DNA of 64,000 bases from Terriglobia bacterium (GTDB lineage: Bacteria; Acidobacteriota; Terriglobia; Terriglobales; Acidobacteriaceae), in the NCBI GenBank assembly GCA_020073495.1, contig JAIQFD010000001.1, positions 248,001 through 312,000 on the forward strand. Reading direction: 5' to 3'. A model generated the notes under the pieces. The model was not told the origin of the DNA. It searched no databases and saw only the letters and a list, made by a program, of their open reading frames with translations. A program made the translations under genes and the position numbers. How positions within the stretch are numbered: position 1 is the stretch's first letter; each line of letters opens with the position of its first letter. Positions 26,245 to 36,162 of the stretch are shown here, in pieces.

Positions 26245-28074
26245 GTGGAATCACCGGCAGCGGCGGCAGAAAAGGCGAAAGCTGCTCGCAAGGGATACAT
26301 CAGCGCATTCGGCGAGGCAGTCGCCCGCCTGACCTCCGCTCCCTCGGGCGAGGAGGTGCTGAGCAGCATCCCCACCATCCTGGTCGCGGAATTCGGCGCT
26401 GCCCGCGGTGAGCTGTGGCTTTGGGACGAATCCTCCGGTTCTGCCTACCTGACCCACGCCGCCGGACTGAACGTCGGCCACCGCAAGGATTACAGAAACC
26501 CCGGGCAGGGCTTCATCGGCGCGGTGATCCAGTCGCGGCAGGGGAGCGAGAATGTCGATCTGCCTTCGCTGGGCGACGCGGAAGCCGATTTCGCCGCCCT
26601 GACCAAACTCGCGTACGCCTCCGCCTATCCGCTTCTGGCCAAGGGACGCCTGGTGGGCGTTCTGGTGGCATACACCCAGGCCGTCGTGTCGGACACCCAG
26701 CTCGAGTGGTGGCAGCTCTACGCCGAGATCTCCAGCGTGGCGGCGCAGGACGCCCTGGCCGCGCAGGAAAGCCAGAAGACCATCACCCAGCTCTCGTTGC
26801 TCTTCGAAGCCACGCGCCTGCTGAACTCCACCCTCGATCTGGCCGAGCTGCTCGACCTCATCCTCAAGATCGCGCGCACCGAAGTGAAGGCCGACCGCGG
26901 GACCGTCTTCCTGGTGGACACCAAGCACAAACAACTGTGGTCCATCGTGGCCAGCGGCCTCGACCACCAGGAGATCCGCGTGCCCTTCGGCAAGGGCGTG
27001 GCCGGCAAGGTGGCCGAGACCGGCCAGGAGATCAACGTCGAGGACGCCTACACCCTCGAGTTCTTCGACCGCAGCTTCGACCAGAAATTCGGCTACAAGA
27101 CCGGTTCGCTGCTCTGCCTGCCCATCCGCCATCACACCGGCGAGGTGGTCGGCGTCATCCAGTTGCTGAACAAGACCACGGGGTCGCGCTTCTCGGTGGA
27201 CGACCAGGATTTCCTCTCCAAGCTCTCCGGCCACATGGCCATGGCGCTGGAGAATGCGCGCCTGCACCGCGAGGTGGTGGAGAAGCAGCGCCTGGAGAAG
27301 GAATTGGCCCTGGCGCGCGGTATCCAGCGCTCACTGCTGCCCGACGCGCCGCCGGTGGTTCCCGGCTACGACATTGCCGTCATCAACGAGCCCTGCTACG
27401 AAGTCGGTGGCGACTACTACGATTTCCTCAATCTGGGGCCGCAATCGTTGCTGCTGGTGGTCGCGGACGTCGAGGGCAAGGGCGTTTCGTCGGCGCTGGT
27501 GATGTCGAACCTCCAGGCCACGCTGCGCGCCCTGGTCATGCACCTGCATTCGCTCGAGGTGCTCACCCTTTCGCTCAACGAGATGATCTGCAACGACACC
27601 AAGTCCCAGAAGTTCCTCTCCATGTTCCTGGGGCTGGTGGACACCCGGCGCAACGGCCTGCACTACATCAACGCCGGACACGTGCCGCCCATCCTCATCG
27701 ACGGCGAGACGGGAAAGTACCAGACCCTGGAAGATGGCGGCACTGTCATCGGCCTGTTCCTGGCCACCGAGTACGAGCGCGGAGCGGCCAAGCTCAAGGC
27801 GGGAGACATCCTGGTGTGCTGCACCGACGGCATCATGGAAGCAAACGACGAGAAGGACGACGAGTTCGGCACCGAGCGCCTCGCGGCTTCCGTGTTCCAG
27901 CACCGCAACAAATCGGCGCAGGAACTGGTGGACTCTGTGCTGGCGGACGTAAACGCCTTTTCCGTCCGCGGCACCCACGTGGACGACAAGGTCCTGATGG
28001 TGCTGAAGGTCACCGGCTCCGGCGCGGTGGCTGCGGCTACCGCCAAGAAGCACGAGAGCCTAAGACACTCGTAA
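26245..28074 (+). CDS. GAF-GAF-SpoIIE/RsbU-type PP2C phosphatase
   Basis: Two GAF domains (about residues 30-180 and 195-350) are followed by a linker helix with RLEKELALARGIQRSLLP and a PP2C SpoIIE/RsbU phosphatase (about 370-590) with the metal residues in EVGGDYYDF, VVADVEGKGVSSAL and YINAGHVPP-type motifs. RsbU-like enzymes dephosphorylate STAS anti-anti-sigma factors. The STAS proteins in this window, however, lack the phosphorylatable serine. The start is uncertain: a GTG at 26245 with AAAGGG upstream is favoured over the TTG at 26209. Confidence 0.9.
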   Translation: MESPAAAAEKAKAARKGYISAFGEAVARLTSAPSGEEVLSSIPTILVAEFGAARGELWLWDESSGSAYLTHAAGLNVGHRKDYRNPGQGFIGAVIQSRQGSENVDLPSLGDAEADFAALTKLAYASAYPLLAKGRLVGVLVAYTQAVVSDTQLEWWQLYAEISSVAAQDALAAQESQKTITQLSLLFEATRLLNSTLDLAELLDLILKIARTEVKADRGTVFLVDTKHKQLWSIVASGLDHQEIRVPFGKGVAGKVAETGQEINVEDAYTLEFFDRSFDQKFGYKTGSLLCLPIRHHTGEVVGVIQLLNKTTGSRFSVDDQDFLSKLSGHMAMALENARLHREVVEKQRLEKELALARGIQRSLLPDAPPVVPGYDIAVINEPCYEVGGDYYDFLNLGPQSLLLVVADVEGKGVSSALVMSNLQATLRALVMHLHSLEVLTLSLNEMICNDTKSQKFLSMFLGLVDTRRNGLHYINAGHVPPILIDGETGKYQTLEDGGTVIGLFLATEYERGAAKLKAGDILVCCTDGIMEANDEKDDEFGTERLAASVFQHRNKSAQELVDSVLADVNAFSVRGTHVDDKVLMVLKVTGSGAVAAATAKKHESLRHS

Positions 28075-28102
28075 TGAAGTACTCAGTACCCGGCACCCAG
28101 TC
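28075..28102. repeat. GTAC-rich intergenic repeat, copy 3 (reverse)
   Basis: AAGTACTCAGTACCCGGCAC and following bases, the reverse form of the 23900-23934 element, between convergent genes. Confidence 0.5.
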
Positions 28103-28107
28103 CTCCG

Positions 28108-28992
28108 TTAATTCCTGATCCCGATCGCCCCAACCTGACGCCCCGTCACGCCCTTCTCTTTGCGGTGCGAGAACAGTAGGTCGTTGTGGCAGGAGGTGCA
28201 TTTCCCGGTTGCGGAGATGTGTTTGTGCGGGACGCCGGCATCGAGCAACTGGCGCTGGGCCGCCATGGCCAGATCGAGGTGAAGCTTGCGGCCGAGCGGA
28301 TGGTGTCCGGGGGCGCGCGCCGTCAAGAACAGGAGCGGATATTTCTCGCGCACCTCGTCGTGCTCCATGACTTCGTGGAAAAGCTCGGAGGAGTAGACGA
28401 ACTGCGATTCAAAGGCATCGCGGACCTCGTCTCCCACCGAGTAGCAGCAGGCGGCGATGCCCGGCCCGATGGCTGCCCGGATGTCGCGGGGCTTGCTGCC
28501 GTATTCGCGGCGCAGCACGCCGACCGTCTTCTCCACGATGCGCTTCACCAGGCCGCGCCACCCGGCGTGGATGGCAGCGACCGCCCTCTTCTTTGCGTCC
28601 ACCAGCAGCACGGGCACGCAATCGGCAGTCTTGACCGCCAGCACCGATCCGGGCACGTCCGTCACCAGCGCATCGCCGGTGAGCGGCTGCGTCGGCGGGC
28701 CGTCCACCCGCACAATGAAGTCGGAGTGGACCTGCCGGCCGGTGATCATCGGCCAGGTGCGTCTGCCGGTCTTCGCGCCGATGGCCCTGAGGAACGCGGC
28801 CCGGTTTCGTTCCACAGCCGCGCGCACGTCGCTATGGGTGAAGCCAAGGTTGAGGGCGCCGCCACCGTAAGCCGCAGAAAAGCCCCCCAGCCGCGTGCTG
28901 AAGCCGTGCACTAGCCAGGGCAGCCGTTCGAAGTCGGGGACGGTCAGGAGAGTCAGCGAAGTCTTGCTCTTGAGCCCGGACACTGTTCGCAT
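28108..28992 (-). CDS. pgeF: Peptidoglycan-editing factor PgeF (YfiH/laccase-domain family)
   Basis: A 294-residue CNF1/YfiH-fold protein. Members correct misincorporated amino acids in peptidoglycan precursors and also show purine nucleosidase or laccase-like activity in vitro. Zinc ligands are visible: His in TGRQVHSD, Cys in KTADCVPVLL and His in AAIHAGWRGLV. A second cysteine-rich stretch GPGIAACCYSVGDEV and the late GKCTSCHNDLLFSHR are typical. It is convergent with the SpoIIE phosphatase gene. Confidence 0.93.
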   Translation of the reverse strand: MRTVSGLKSKTSLTLLTVPDFERLPWLVHGFSTRLGGFSAAYGGGALNLGFTHSDVRAAVERNRAAFLRAIGAKTGRRTWPMITGRQVHSDFIVRVDGPPTQPLTGDALVTDVPGSVLAVKTADCVPVLLVDAKKRAVAAIHAGWRGLVKRIVEKTVGVLRREYGSKPRDIRAAIGPGIAACCYSVGDEVRDAFESQFVYSSELFHEVMEHDEVREKYPLLFLTARAPGHHPLGRKLHLDLAMAAQRQLLDAGVPHKHISATGKCTSCHNDLLFSHRKEKGVTGRQVGAIGIRN

Positions 28993-29097
28993 TGTAAATC
29001 GCCGCTCCGCTGCGTTGCTTTCACCCAGGGTGTGGGGGATAATCGGCTGTTAACGTGTCCCGTTTTTGCGCGTTCCTGCGCGCGGCGGGATCCTTGT

Positions 29098-29745
29098 GTG
29101 AATCTTCCCAATTACATCACGCTGACCCGCATCTTCAGCGTACCGCTGCTGATCTGGATCCTGTCCAGCCACCGGTTCGCAAGCGCCGATGGCACACGCG
29201 AGGTCCTCGCCTCCGCGCTCTTCATCGCCGCCTCCATCACCGACGGCATTGACGGCTACCTGGCTCGCAGGCGCGGCCAGATCACCACCCTGGGCATGCT
29301 GCTTGATCCGCTGGCCGACAAGCTGCTGATCGCCGCCGCCTTCATCACCCTGGTGCAGTTCAATCCCTCGATCGTGAAGGCATGGATCGCGGTGGTCATC
29401 ATCGGGCGCGAGTTCCTGGTCAGCGGACTGCGCTCCATCGCGGCTTCGGAAGGCTTCACCATCGAGGCCAGCGACTTCGGCAAGGTGAAGATGGTGGCGC
29501 AGATCGTGGCTGTGGTCGCCGCCATCGTCGAGCACCATTGGTTCTATTGGGATTTCCGCTATTTCATCCTGGACATCAAGCTGGTCGCGCACATGGCCAT
29601 CTGGTTCATGGTGGCTCTGTCGCTGGGCTCCGCGGTGGATTATTTTGTGGGGTTCTGGTCCAAGATCGACCGCACCGTGAGGGTGCGCCAGAGGCGCCGC
29701 CGCTTCATTCTCCGCCGGAGGAAGCGCGATGTTCCCGCAACCTGA
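29098..29745 (+). CDS. pgsA: CDP-diacylglycerol-glycerol-3-phosphate phosphatidyltransferase
   Basis: Makes phosphatidylglycerol phosphate, the committed step of anionic phospholipids, in the inner membrane. The CDP-alcohol phosphotransferase motif is complete, from DGIDGYLARRRGQ through TTLGMLLDPLADK. Several transmembrane segments follow, and a very basic C-terminal tail (RRRRRFILRRRKR) is unusual and may bind anionic lipid. The start GTG at 29098 gives the conserved NLPNYITLTRI beginning. It overlaps the AMMECR1 gene by 17 bases. Confidence 0.93.
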   Translation: MNLPNYITLTRIFSVPLLIWILSSHRFASADGTREVLASALFIAASITDGIDGYLARRRGQITTLGMLLDPLADKLLIAAAFITLVQFNPSIVKAWIAVVIIGREFLVSGLRSIAASEGFTIEASDFGKVKMVAQIVAVVAAIVEHHWFYWDFRYFILDIKLVAHMAIWFMVALSLGSAVDYFVGFWSKIDRTVRVRQRRRRFILRRRKRDVPAT

Positions 29746-30337
29746 TGCCACACCGTCTGCCGACACCGACGCCGAGTATTCCCAGGACGAGCGCCGGTTC
29801 CTGCTGAAAATGGCGCACGACGCCATCGACGCCACCCTGCGCGGGCAGGAAGTGGACACCACCCCACCCTCGGACCACCTCGCCGAGAAGCGCGGCGCGT
29901 TCACCACTCTGCACCTGCATGGCCAGCTTCGCGGATGCGTCGGCTACGTCTTCGCCGTGCGCCCACTGGTGCGCACCGTCGCCGAGACCGCGGTCGCCGC
30001 CGCCTTCCACGACACCCGCTTCCTGCCGGTGTCGGAGGAAGAGGCGCGGGAGATCGACGTGGAGATCAGCGTGCTCTCGCCGCTCCAGCCCATCGCCCCC
30101 GAAGACGTGGAGGTCGGCCGCCACGGCCTGGTGGTGACGCTGGGGGCCCGCCGCGGGCTGCTCCTGCCCCAAGTGCCGCTGGAGTACGACTGGGATCGCG
30201 AGACCTTCCTGGCCGAGACCTGCCACAAGGCGGGCCTGCCCGGCGATGCCTGGGAGCACGGGGCCACCCTCGAGGCCTTTACCGCCGAGGTCTTCAGCGA
30301 GCTCCCCCGCCCGGCTCTCAAGCACAAGACCGCATAA
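29729..30337 (+). CDS. AMMECR1-domain protein
   Basis: A 202-residue member of the AMMECR1 family, with the hallmark LRGCVGYV and DVEISVLSPLQPI. The family is widespread in archaea, bacteria and animals; in some organisms it is linked to MEMO-type and radical SAM proteins, suggesting a role in modification chemistry, but no activity is established. It overlaps pgsA, hence is probably co-translated. Confidence 0.88.
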   Translation: MFPQPDATPSADTDAEYSQDERRFLLKMAHDAIDATLRGQEVDTTPPSDHLAEKRGAFTTLHLHGQLRGCVGYVFAVRPLVRTVAETAVAAAFHDTRFLPVSEEEAREIDVEISVLSPLQPIAPEDVEVGRHGLVVTLGARRGLLLPQVPLEYDWDRETFLAETCHKAGLPGDAWEHGATLEAFTAEVFSELPRPALKHKTA

Positions 30338-30394
30338 ACGAAACCCGCCCTTCCCCGTCGAATCAGGATTGACGGGGAGGTGTGTGGATAATAA

Positions 30395-30412
30395 AGTAAG
30401 TAACCACTTACT
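30395..30412. promoter_or_regulatory. Probable TetR operator
   Basis: AGTAAGT-AACC-ACTTACT is a perfect inverted repeat ending two bases before the tetR ATG, in an otherwise GC-rich region. The usual place of a ribosome-binding site is taken by the palindrome; the nearest purine run is about 35 bases upstream. Confidence 0.7.
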
Positions 30413-30414
30413 AT

Positions 30415-31077
30415 ATGGCCACGGCACGAGTGCGGTTCACCGCCGACGATCGGCGCCAGCAGATCCTGGAGGTCGCCAGCGGTCTGTTCGCCGGCCAGGG
30501 CTTCAACGGCACCACCACGCGCCACATCGCCGAGGCCGCCGGCGTCAACGAAGCCCTCATCTTCCGTCACTTCCCCAGCAAGGAAGAGCTTTACTGGGCG
30601 GTGATCGAGGAGAGGTGCAGAGTCGCCACCTGGCGGCAGGACCTGGAGGCGCGCCTTCTCTCGGGAGAATGCGACCGGGATGTGTTCCAGGGGATCGCCG
30701 CGGACATTCTGCAAGCCCGGCGCAAGGACTCGAGCCTGAGCCGCCTGTTGCTGTTCAGCGCCCTGGAGAACCACACGCTCTCCGAACGCTTCTTCCGCAC
30801 GAACGTGGCGCAGTATTACGAAGTTCTCGCGGAGTACATCGCGCGGCGTATCCGCCAGGGGGCGTTCCGTAAAGTGGACCCCATGCTGGCGGCGCGTGGC
30901 TTCTTGGGGATGATCAGCTACCACTTCCAGATCCAGGAGCTGTACGGGGGCAAGCGATATCAGAATTATGACGACGCCGAGGTCGCCGCAGCGCTGACTG
31001 ACCTGTGGCTGCACGGGATGACGAATCCCGCGACGCGCGCCACCATCGGCGGACGCAAGAAACGGGCACGCAAATGA
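30415..31077 (+). CDS. TetR-family repressor of the RND pump
   Basis: A 220-residue TetR/AcrR-type regulator. The helix-turn-helix reads TTRHIAEAAGVNEALIFRHFPSKEELY, and the C-terminal ligand domain is unassigned. It heads the operon: its stop overlaps the next start as ATGA. A palindrome directly before its start codon is the likely autoregulatory operator, so drug-like ligands should induce the whole unit. Confidence 0.9.
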   Translation: MATARVRFTADDRRQQILEVASGLFAGQGFNGTTTRHIAEAAGVNEALIFRHFPSKEELYWAVIEERCRVATWRQDLEARLLSGECDRDVFQGIAADILQARRKDSSLSRLLLFSALENHTLSERFFRTNVAQYYEVLAEYIARRIRQGAFRKVDPMLAARGFLGMISYHFQIQELYGGKRYQNYDDAEVAAALTDLWLHGMTNPATRATIGGRKKRARK

Positions 31078-32231
31078 ACCGAGTCCTCACTCATAACAAG
31101 CTCTTCTCTGGCGCAGCGGCCGTGCTGCTCTCCGCTGCCTGGCTCTTGAGCGGTTGTTCCGCGGATAAGGTCCAGTCGGCCGGGCCTCCGCCGGTGGCGA
31201 TCACCGTCGCCACCGCCGAACAGAAGACCGTCCCCGTGCAGGTGCGGGCCATCGGCAACGTCGAGTCCTATACCACCGTGGGCGTGAAACCCCAGGTCAC
31301 CGGCGAGATCATGGAAGTTCACTTCACCGAAGGCCAGGACGTGAAGCGGGGACAGCTCCTCTTCACCTTCGATCCGCGCAGCTTCGAAGCCGATCTGCAA
31401 CGCGCCGAGGGCACCCTGGCCAAGGACAAGGCCACCGCCGACAACGACATCATGCAGGCCAAGCGCTACGCCAGGCTCTACCAGGCCGGGGTCGTCGCCA
31501 AGGAACAGAACGACGACATGCAGTCGAAGGCCGAGTCGTCGCAGGCCAACGTAACCGCCGACAAGGCCGCGGTCGAGTACGCTCGCGTGCAGCTCTCCTA
31601 CACAAAGATCTCCTCCCCGGTGAACGGCCGCACCGGAAACCTCATGGTGCACCGCGGCAACGTGGTCAAGGCCAATCCCGACAACCCGATCGTGACCATC
31701 AACCAGGTCGAGCCCATTTACGTGACCTTCTCGGTCCCGCAGCAGGAGCTGCCCGAGATCAAGCTGCGCAAGGACTCGGGCAAGCTCAAGGTGGAAGCCG
31801 TCTTCCCCAACAGCGACCAGCGTGCGCTGGGCACGCTCACCTTCATTGACAACGCCGTGGACCTCACCACCGGCACCATCAAGCTGAAGGGAACGTTCGA
31901 CAACCACGACCGGCGGCTGTGGCCGGGTGAGTTCGTCAATGTCGTGCTTACGCTCTCCGAGCAGCCCAACACCATCGTCGTGCCCTCGGCGGCGGTGCAG
32001 ACCGGGCAGCAGGGGCAGTACGTGTTCGTGGTCAAGCCCGACCAGACTGCCGACATGCGTCCCGTCGAGGCGGGGTGGACGATCGACAACATGATCGTCA
32101 TCAAGAAGGGCGTCCAGGCCGGGGATCGGGTCGTGACCGACGGCCAGGTGCGTCTGGTTCCCGGGGCCAGGGTCGAGATCAAGCAGCAGCCGCAAAGCGC
32201 GTCAGGCGCGGGGCAGGAACCTCGTTCATGA
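31074..32231 (+). CDS. RND efflux periplasmic adaptor lipoprotein
   Basis: A membrane-fusion protein of 385 residues. The signal sequence ends in LLSGC (lipobox, Cys28), so it is lipid-anchored. It has the biotinyl-lipoyl halves [21 protein letters not shown] and the second near [14 protein letters not shown], with a helical hairpin between, then beta-barrel and membrane-proximal domains. It partners the RND transporter whose gene overlaps its stop as ATGA. The ATG at 31074 overlaps the tetR stop. Confidence 0.93.
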   Translation: MNRVLTHNKLFSGAAAVLLSAAWLLSGCSADKVQSAGPPPVAITVATAEQKTVPVQVRAIGNVESYTTVGVKPQVTGEIMEVHFTEGQDVKRGQLLFTFDPRSFEADLQRAEGTLAKDKATADNDIMQAKRYARLYQAGVVAKEQNDDMQSKAESSQANVTADKAAVEYARVQLSYTKISSPVNGRTGNLMVHRGNVVKANPDNPIVTINQVEPIYVTFSVPQQELPEIKLRKDSGKLKVEAVFPNSDQRALGTLTFIDNAVDLTTGTIKLKGTFDNHDRRLWPGEFVNVVLTLSEQPNTIVVPSAAVQTGQQGQYVFVVKPDQTADMRPVEAGWTIDNMIVIKKGVQAGDRVVTDGQVRLVPGARVEIKQQPQSASGAGQEPRS

Positions 32232-35200
32232 GCGTCGCAGAACTATTTATCCGGCGCCCGGTCATGACCACTCTGGTCATGGCGGCGATCCTTCTCTTCG
32301 GCGTCATGGGCTATCGGCTCTTGCCGGTGAGCGACCTGCCGAACGTGGACTTCCCCACCATCCTGGTCTCGGCTTCACTGCCCGGAGCCACGCCGGAGAC
32401 GATGGCCTCGGCGGTCGCACTACCGCTGGAGAAGCAGTTCTCCACCATCGCCGGTCTGGACTCGATGACCTCGAGCAGCTTTCAGGGATCCACGCAGATC
32501 ACGCTCCAGTTCACGCTCGACCGCAACATCGACGCCGCCGCCCAGGACGTGCAGGCCATGATCTCCAAGGCCAGCCGTGACTTGCCCCAGGACATCCCCA
32601 CCCCGCCCTCCTACCAGAAGGTGAACCCGGCCGATCAGCCCGTGCTCTACCTCGCGCTCTATTCGCCTACGCTGCCCCTCTCGCAGGTGGACGAGTACGC
32701 GGAGACCATGATGGCGCAGCGCATCTCCATGGTTTCCGGCGTCGCCCAGGTGCAAGTGTACGGCTCGCAGAAGTACGCGGTGCGGGTGCAGCTCGACCCG
32801 CGCGCCATGGCCACCCGCCAGATCGGCATCGACGAGGTCAACACCGCCGTCCAGCGCGCCAACGTGAATCTGCCCACTGGCATCCTCTACGGCCACAAGC
32901 AGGCGTTCACGGTCCAGGCCAACGGCCAACTCACCGACGCCAGCGAGTACAAGCCGCTGATTGTCACTTACCGCAACGGTTCCCCGGTGCGGTTGCAGGA
33001 CATCGGCAACGTCATCGACTCGGTCGAGAACGACAAGATCCGCGGCATGTTCTACACCGATAAGGGCGGGCTGCGCTCCGTCGTGCTCGCCATCCAGCGC
33101 CAGCCCGGCACCAACACGGTCGAGGTGGTGGACAGCATCAAGGCGCTGCTGCCCAAGTTCCGCCAGCAGATGCCGGCCTCGGTTTTCCTCGACGTCCTCT
33201 ACGACCGCTCCGTCTCCATCCGCGACTCGGTGCACGACGTGAAGTTCACCCTGATGCTGACCGTCACCCTAGTCGTCATGGTGATCTTCATTTTCCTGCG
33301 GAATTTCTCGGCGACCATCATTCCCAGCCTGGCTCTGCCCATGTCCATCGTGGGAACGTTTGCCGCGATGTACCTGCTGGGCTATTCGCTCGACAACATG
33401 TCGCTGATGGCGCTGACGCTCTCCGTGGGCTTCGTCGTAGATGACGCCATCGTCATGCTGGAAAACATCGTGCGCCACATGGAGCACGGCGAGCAGCCCT
33501 ACGAGGCCTCGGTGCGCGGCTCGCGCGAGATCGGCTTCACCATCATCTCCATGACCCTGTCGCTGGCCGCGGTGTTCATCCCCGTGCTGTTCATGGGCGG
33601 GATCCTGGGCCGCCTGCTGCACGAGTTCGCGGTGACCATCGGCGTGGCCATCCTGGTTTCGGGCTTCGTTTCCCTGACCCTGACGCCCATGCTGTGCAGC
33701 CGCTGGTTGCGGCCCTCGAAGGAAGCGCACCACGGCACGCTCTACCGCTGGTTCGAGCACGGCTTCGACGCCATGCACGGCCTGTACGTCCGCACGCTGG
33801 GGCCGGTGTTGCGCTTCCGCAAGACCGTCATCCTGTTCTCGACCATCATCCTAGTCGTGACCGTGTACATGTTCATGGCCATCCCCAAGGGCTTCCTCCC
33901 CAGCGAGGACACCGGGCAGATATTCATCATCACCGAGGCGGCGCAAGGCATCTCCTTCGACTCCATGGTGCAGCACCAGATGCAGGTGGCGGAGATCATC
34001 CGCCGGCAGTCCTGGGCCTCCGATTTCATGTCCTTTGTGGGGGGCGGCGGCGGCAACACCGGACGCTTGTTCGTCCGCCTCACGCCGCGCGGCACCCGTC
34101 CTCACGTGGACCAGATCATCCAGGACCTGCGCCGCAAGGTGGGCTCGGTCCCGGGGATCATGGTCTTCGCGCAGAACCTGCCTCCCATCCGCATCGGCGG
34201 ACAGCTCACCAAGAGCCAGTACCAGCTCACGCTACAGAGCACCGATACCCAGGAGCTGTACTCCGCCGTCCCCAAGCTCGAGGAGAAGATGCGCCAGGTC
34301 CCCGGGCTTCAGGACGTGACCAGCGACATGCTGGTCAGGAACCCGCAGGTCAACGTCAACATTGACCGCGACAAGGCCTCCGCCCTGGGCGTCACCGCGC
34401 AGCAGGTTGAAGACGCGCTTTACACCGCCTACAGCATGCGCCAGGTTTCCACCATCTACGCCCCCAACAACGAGTACCGCGTGATCATGGAGGTGAAACC
34501 GGAGTTCCAGCGCGACCCGGCGGCGCTTTCCCTGCTCTACATCCGCTCGGACAAGGGCGCGCTGGTGCCGCTGAACGCCGTCGCCACGCTGACGCCCACC
34601 CTCGGGCCGCTGTCAGTGAACCACCTGGGCCAGCTGCCGTCGGTGACCATGTCATTCAACACGCGTCCCGGAGTGGCGCTGGGTGACGCCGTCACCGCCG
34701 TACAGAAGGTCGCGCGCGACACCCTGCCCAGCACCATCACCACCAGCTTCCAGGGCACCGCGCAGGCCTTTGAGTCCTCCATCCGCGGACTCGGCGTGCT
34801 GCTCATCCTCGCCATCCTGGTCATCTACATCGTGCTGGGCATCCTGTACGAGAGCTTCATCCACCCTTTGACCATTCTTTCCGGCCTGCCCTCGGCGGGA
34901 TTCGGCGCGCTGCTCACGCTGATGATCTTCCACATCGATCTGAACATCTACGCCTTCGTGGGCGTGATCATGCTGGTGGGCATCGTGAAGAAGAACGCCA
35001 TCATGATGATCGACTTCGCGCTGGTGGCGCAGCGCGAGCACGGCAAGAACGCCGCCGACGCCATCTACGAAGGCGCGCTGGTGCGCTTCCGCCCCATCAT
35101 GATGACCACCATGGCGGCGCTGATGGGCACCCTGCCCATCGCGCTCGGCTTCGGCGCCGGCGCCGAGTCGCGCCGCCCCCTGGGCCTGGCCGTGGTCGGC

Positions 35201-35371
35201 GGCCTGCTCTTCTCCCAGCTCATCACCCTCTACATCACCCCGGTGATCTACACCTATATGGACTCGATGCAGACCTGGGTACAGAAGAGAACGAGCAAAG
35301 CGGCCAACGGCCAGGAGATCCCCGAGGAAGTTCCAGCCGGCAACGGCAACGGCGAGCTGGTCGAGCTCTGA
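32228..35371 (+). CDS. RND-family multidrug efflux transporter (AcrB/MdtB-like)
   Basis: A 1047-residue inner-membrane proton-drug antiporter. N-terminus [20 protein letters not shown] is the family start. The TM4 proton-relay aspartates are in [15 protein letters not shown], and the TM10 lysine region is in [15 protein letters not shown]. Two large periplasmic loops follow TM1 and TM7. MdtB/C-like rather than CusA-like, since it lacks methionine-rich signatures. No outer-membrane channel is in this operon; the nearest TolC-family gene is 4 kb away on the other strand. The start is set by the ATGA overlap with the adaptor gene. Confidence 0.95.
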   Translation: MSVAELFIRRPVMTTLVMAAILLFGVMGYRLLPVSDLPNVDFPTILVSASLPGATPETMASAVALPLEKQFSTIAGLDSMTSSSFQGSTQITLQFTLDRNIDAAAQDVQAMISKASRDLPQDIPTPPSYQKVNPADQPVLYLALYSPTLPLSQVDEYAETMMAQRISMVSGVAQVQVYGSQKYAVRVQLDPRAMATRQIGIDEVNTAVQRANVNLPTGILYGHKQAFTVQANGQLTDASEYKPLIVTYRNGSPVRLQDIGNVIDSVENDKIRGMFYTDKGGLRSVVLAIQRQPGTNTVEVVDSIKALLPKFRQQMPASVFLDVLYDRSVSIRDSVHDVKFTLMLTVTLVVMVIFIFLRNFSATIIPSLALPMSIVGTFAAMYLLGYSLDNMSLMALTLSVGFVVDDAIVMLENIVRHMEHGEQPYEASVRGSREIGFTIISMTLSLAAVFIPVLFMGGILGRLLHEFAVTIGVAILVSGFVSLTLTPMLCSRWLRPSKEAHHGTLYRWFEHGFDAMHGLYVRTLGPVLRFRKTVILFSTIILVVTVYMFMAIPKGFLPSEDTGQIFIITEAAQGISFDSMVQHQMQVAEIIRRQSWASDFMSFVGGGGGNTGRLFVRLTPRGTRPHVDQIIQDLRRKVGSVPGIMVFAQNLPPIRIGGQLTKSQYQLTLQSTDTQELYSAVPKLEEKMRQVPGLQDVTSDMLVRNPQVNVNIDRDKASALGVTAQQVEDALYTAYSMRQVSTIYAPNNEYRVIMEVKPEFQRDPAALSLLYIRSDKGALVPLNAVATLTPTLGPLSVNHLGQLPSVTMSFNTRPGVALGDAVTAVQKVARDTLPSTITTSFQGTAQAFESSIRGLGVLLILAILVIYIVLGILYESFIHPLTILSGLPSAGFGALLTLMIFHIDLNIYAFVGVIMLVGIVKKNAIMMIDFALVAQREHGKNAADAIYEGALVRFRPIMMTTMAALMGTLPIALGFGAGAESRRPLGLAVVGGLLFSQLITLYITPVIYTYMDSMQTWVQKRTSKAANGQEIPEEVPAGNGNGELVEL

Positions 35372-35392
35372 ATCAGACCTGAATTCCGGTAG

Positions 35393-35412
35393 AGACGCCC
35401 GTCAGGGCGTCT
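35393..35412 (+). repeat. GAGACGCCC hairpin, second copy
   Basis: AGACGCCC-GTCA-GGGCGTCT followed by TCAAAAAC. Same stem as 18696-18715, here after the RND gene. Confidence 0.6.
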
Positions 35413-35424
35413 TCAAAAACTGAC

Positions 35425-35452
35425 GACAGCGCGATAGCGCTGTCGCTTTCAT
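35425..35452 (+). terminator. Hairpin after the RND operon
   Basis: GACAGCGC-GATA-GCGCTGTC, then GCTTTCATT. With the preceding hairpin it likely ends the RND operon. Confidence 0.6.
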
Positions 35453-35465
35453 TCACGGAGCGGTT

Positions 35466-36062
35466 TCACTTGCAGTGCCTTAGCCTTTCACGGATGCGGG
35501 AACGTTCTTCTTCATTTCGCTTCCTGAACGGATCAAGCCGTATTGTCCTGCCCTGTGTTTCGGCGCGGTCGCCCTGTAGCCGCGGGATCAGACCCTCGAA
35601 CACCTCCATCGCTCTTCGGTAGTACTCGCAACCTCCGGTCGAAAGGTCATCTCCCACAATCATGTAGTTCACGCCGACGTTGAACACGTTTGCAATGTCC
35701 GTCGGGTTCGCATCGCGGGCCTTCTCAGAGTACTCGGCTGCGAGCTTCGCCCAATCGCCACTGCGGTCCTTATCTTGGAAGGCGCGTGTGAAATACGTGG
35801 TCGCAATCATCTGAAAAAGGAAATCGTCACCTTGCCCTTTCATGGAATGCAGACCGAGTTCGACTGCTTCATCGAAATGACCGTTGTTCCTCAGTTCCGC
35901 CATTCTCGTTGCGGCGTCAACGTATTGGCTGGGAGCAACGAGAGACCACGGCAAGTCGCGGGTGTCGTAGTAGTGCTTAATTGCAAAAACTGTGAACAAC
36001 AGCATCGCTGCTGCGCCCAGTGCAACCCACGCTCGCCGCCACCTAGATTTCGTCTCTGTCAT
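35466..36062 (-). CDS. Membrane-anchored protein of unknown function with TPR-like helices
   Basis: A short basic N-terminus, one transmembrane helix (about residues 9-28, VALGAAAMLLFTVFAIKHYY), and an all-helical soluble part that looks TPR-like (repeated small-residue/aromatic pairs, for example MIATTYFTRAFQDKDRS and EYSEKARDANPTDIANVFNVGVN). Function unknown. The ATG at 36062 is preferred over one at 36134. It is downstream of the efflux operon on the same strand but separated by 100 bases. Its base composition is less GC-rich than its neighbours, a weak sign of separate origin. Confidence 0.65.
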   Translation of the reverse strand: MTETKSRWRRAWVALGAAAMLLFTVFAIKHYYDTRDLPWSLVAPSQYVDAATRMAELRNNGHFDEAVELGLHSMKGQGDDFLFQMIATTYFTRAFQDKDRSGDWAKLAAEYSEKARDANPTDIANVFNVGVNYMIVGDDLSTGGCEYYRRAMEVFEGLIPRLQGDRAETQGRTIRLDPFRKRNEEERSRIRERLRHCK

Positions 36063-36162
36063 GTTGCTGTTGCTGCTGGCTTTCTGCAGATAAGTGCGAA
36101 GCAACATGCTAGGCCGGAATCGCCCGGAATCCAAACGAACCGTGCGCGCGAGCGGATTGCTA

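Noticed and set aside
32075-32227. Extended start for the RND transporter
   Set aside because: It reads into the adaptor gene in another frame. The ATG at 32228 with the ATGA overlap is the family start.
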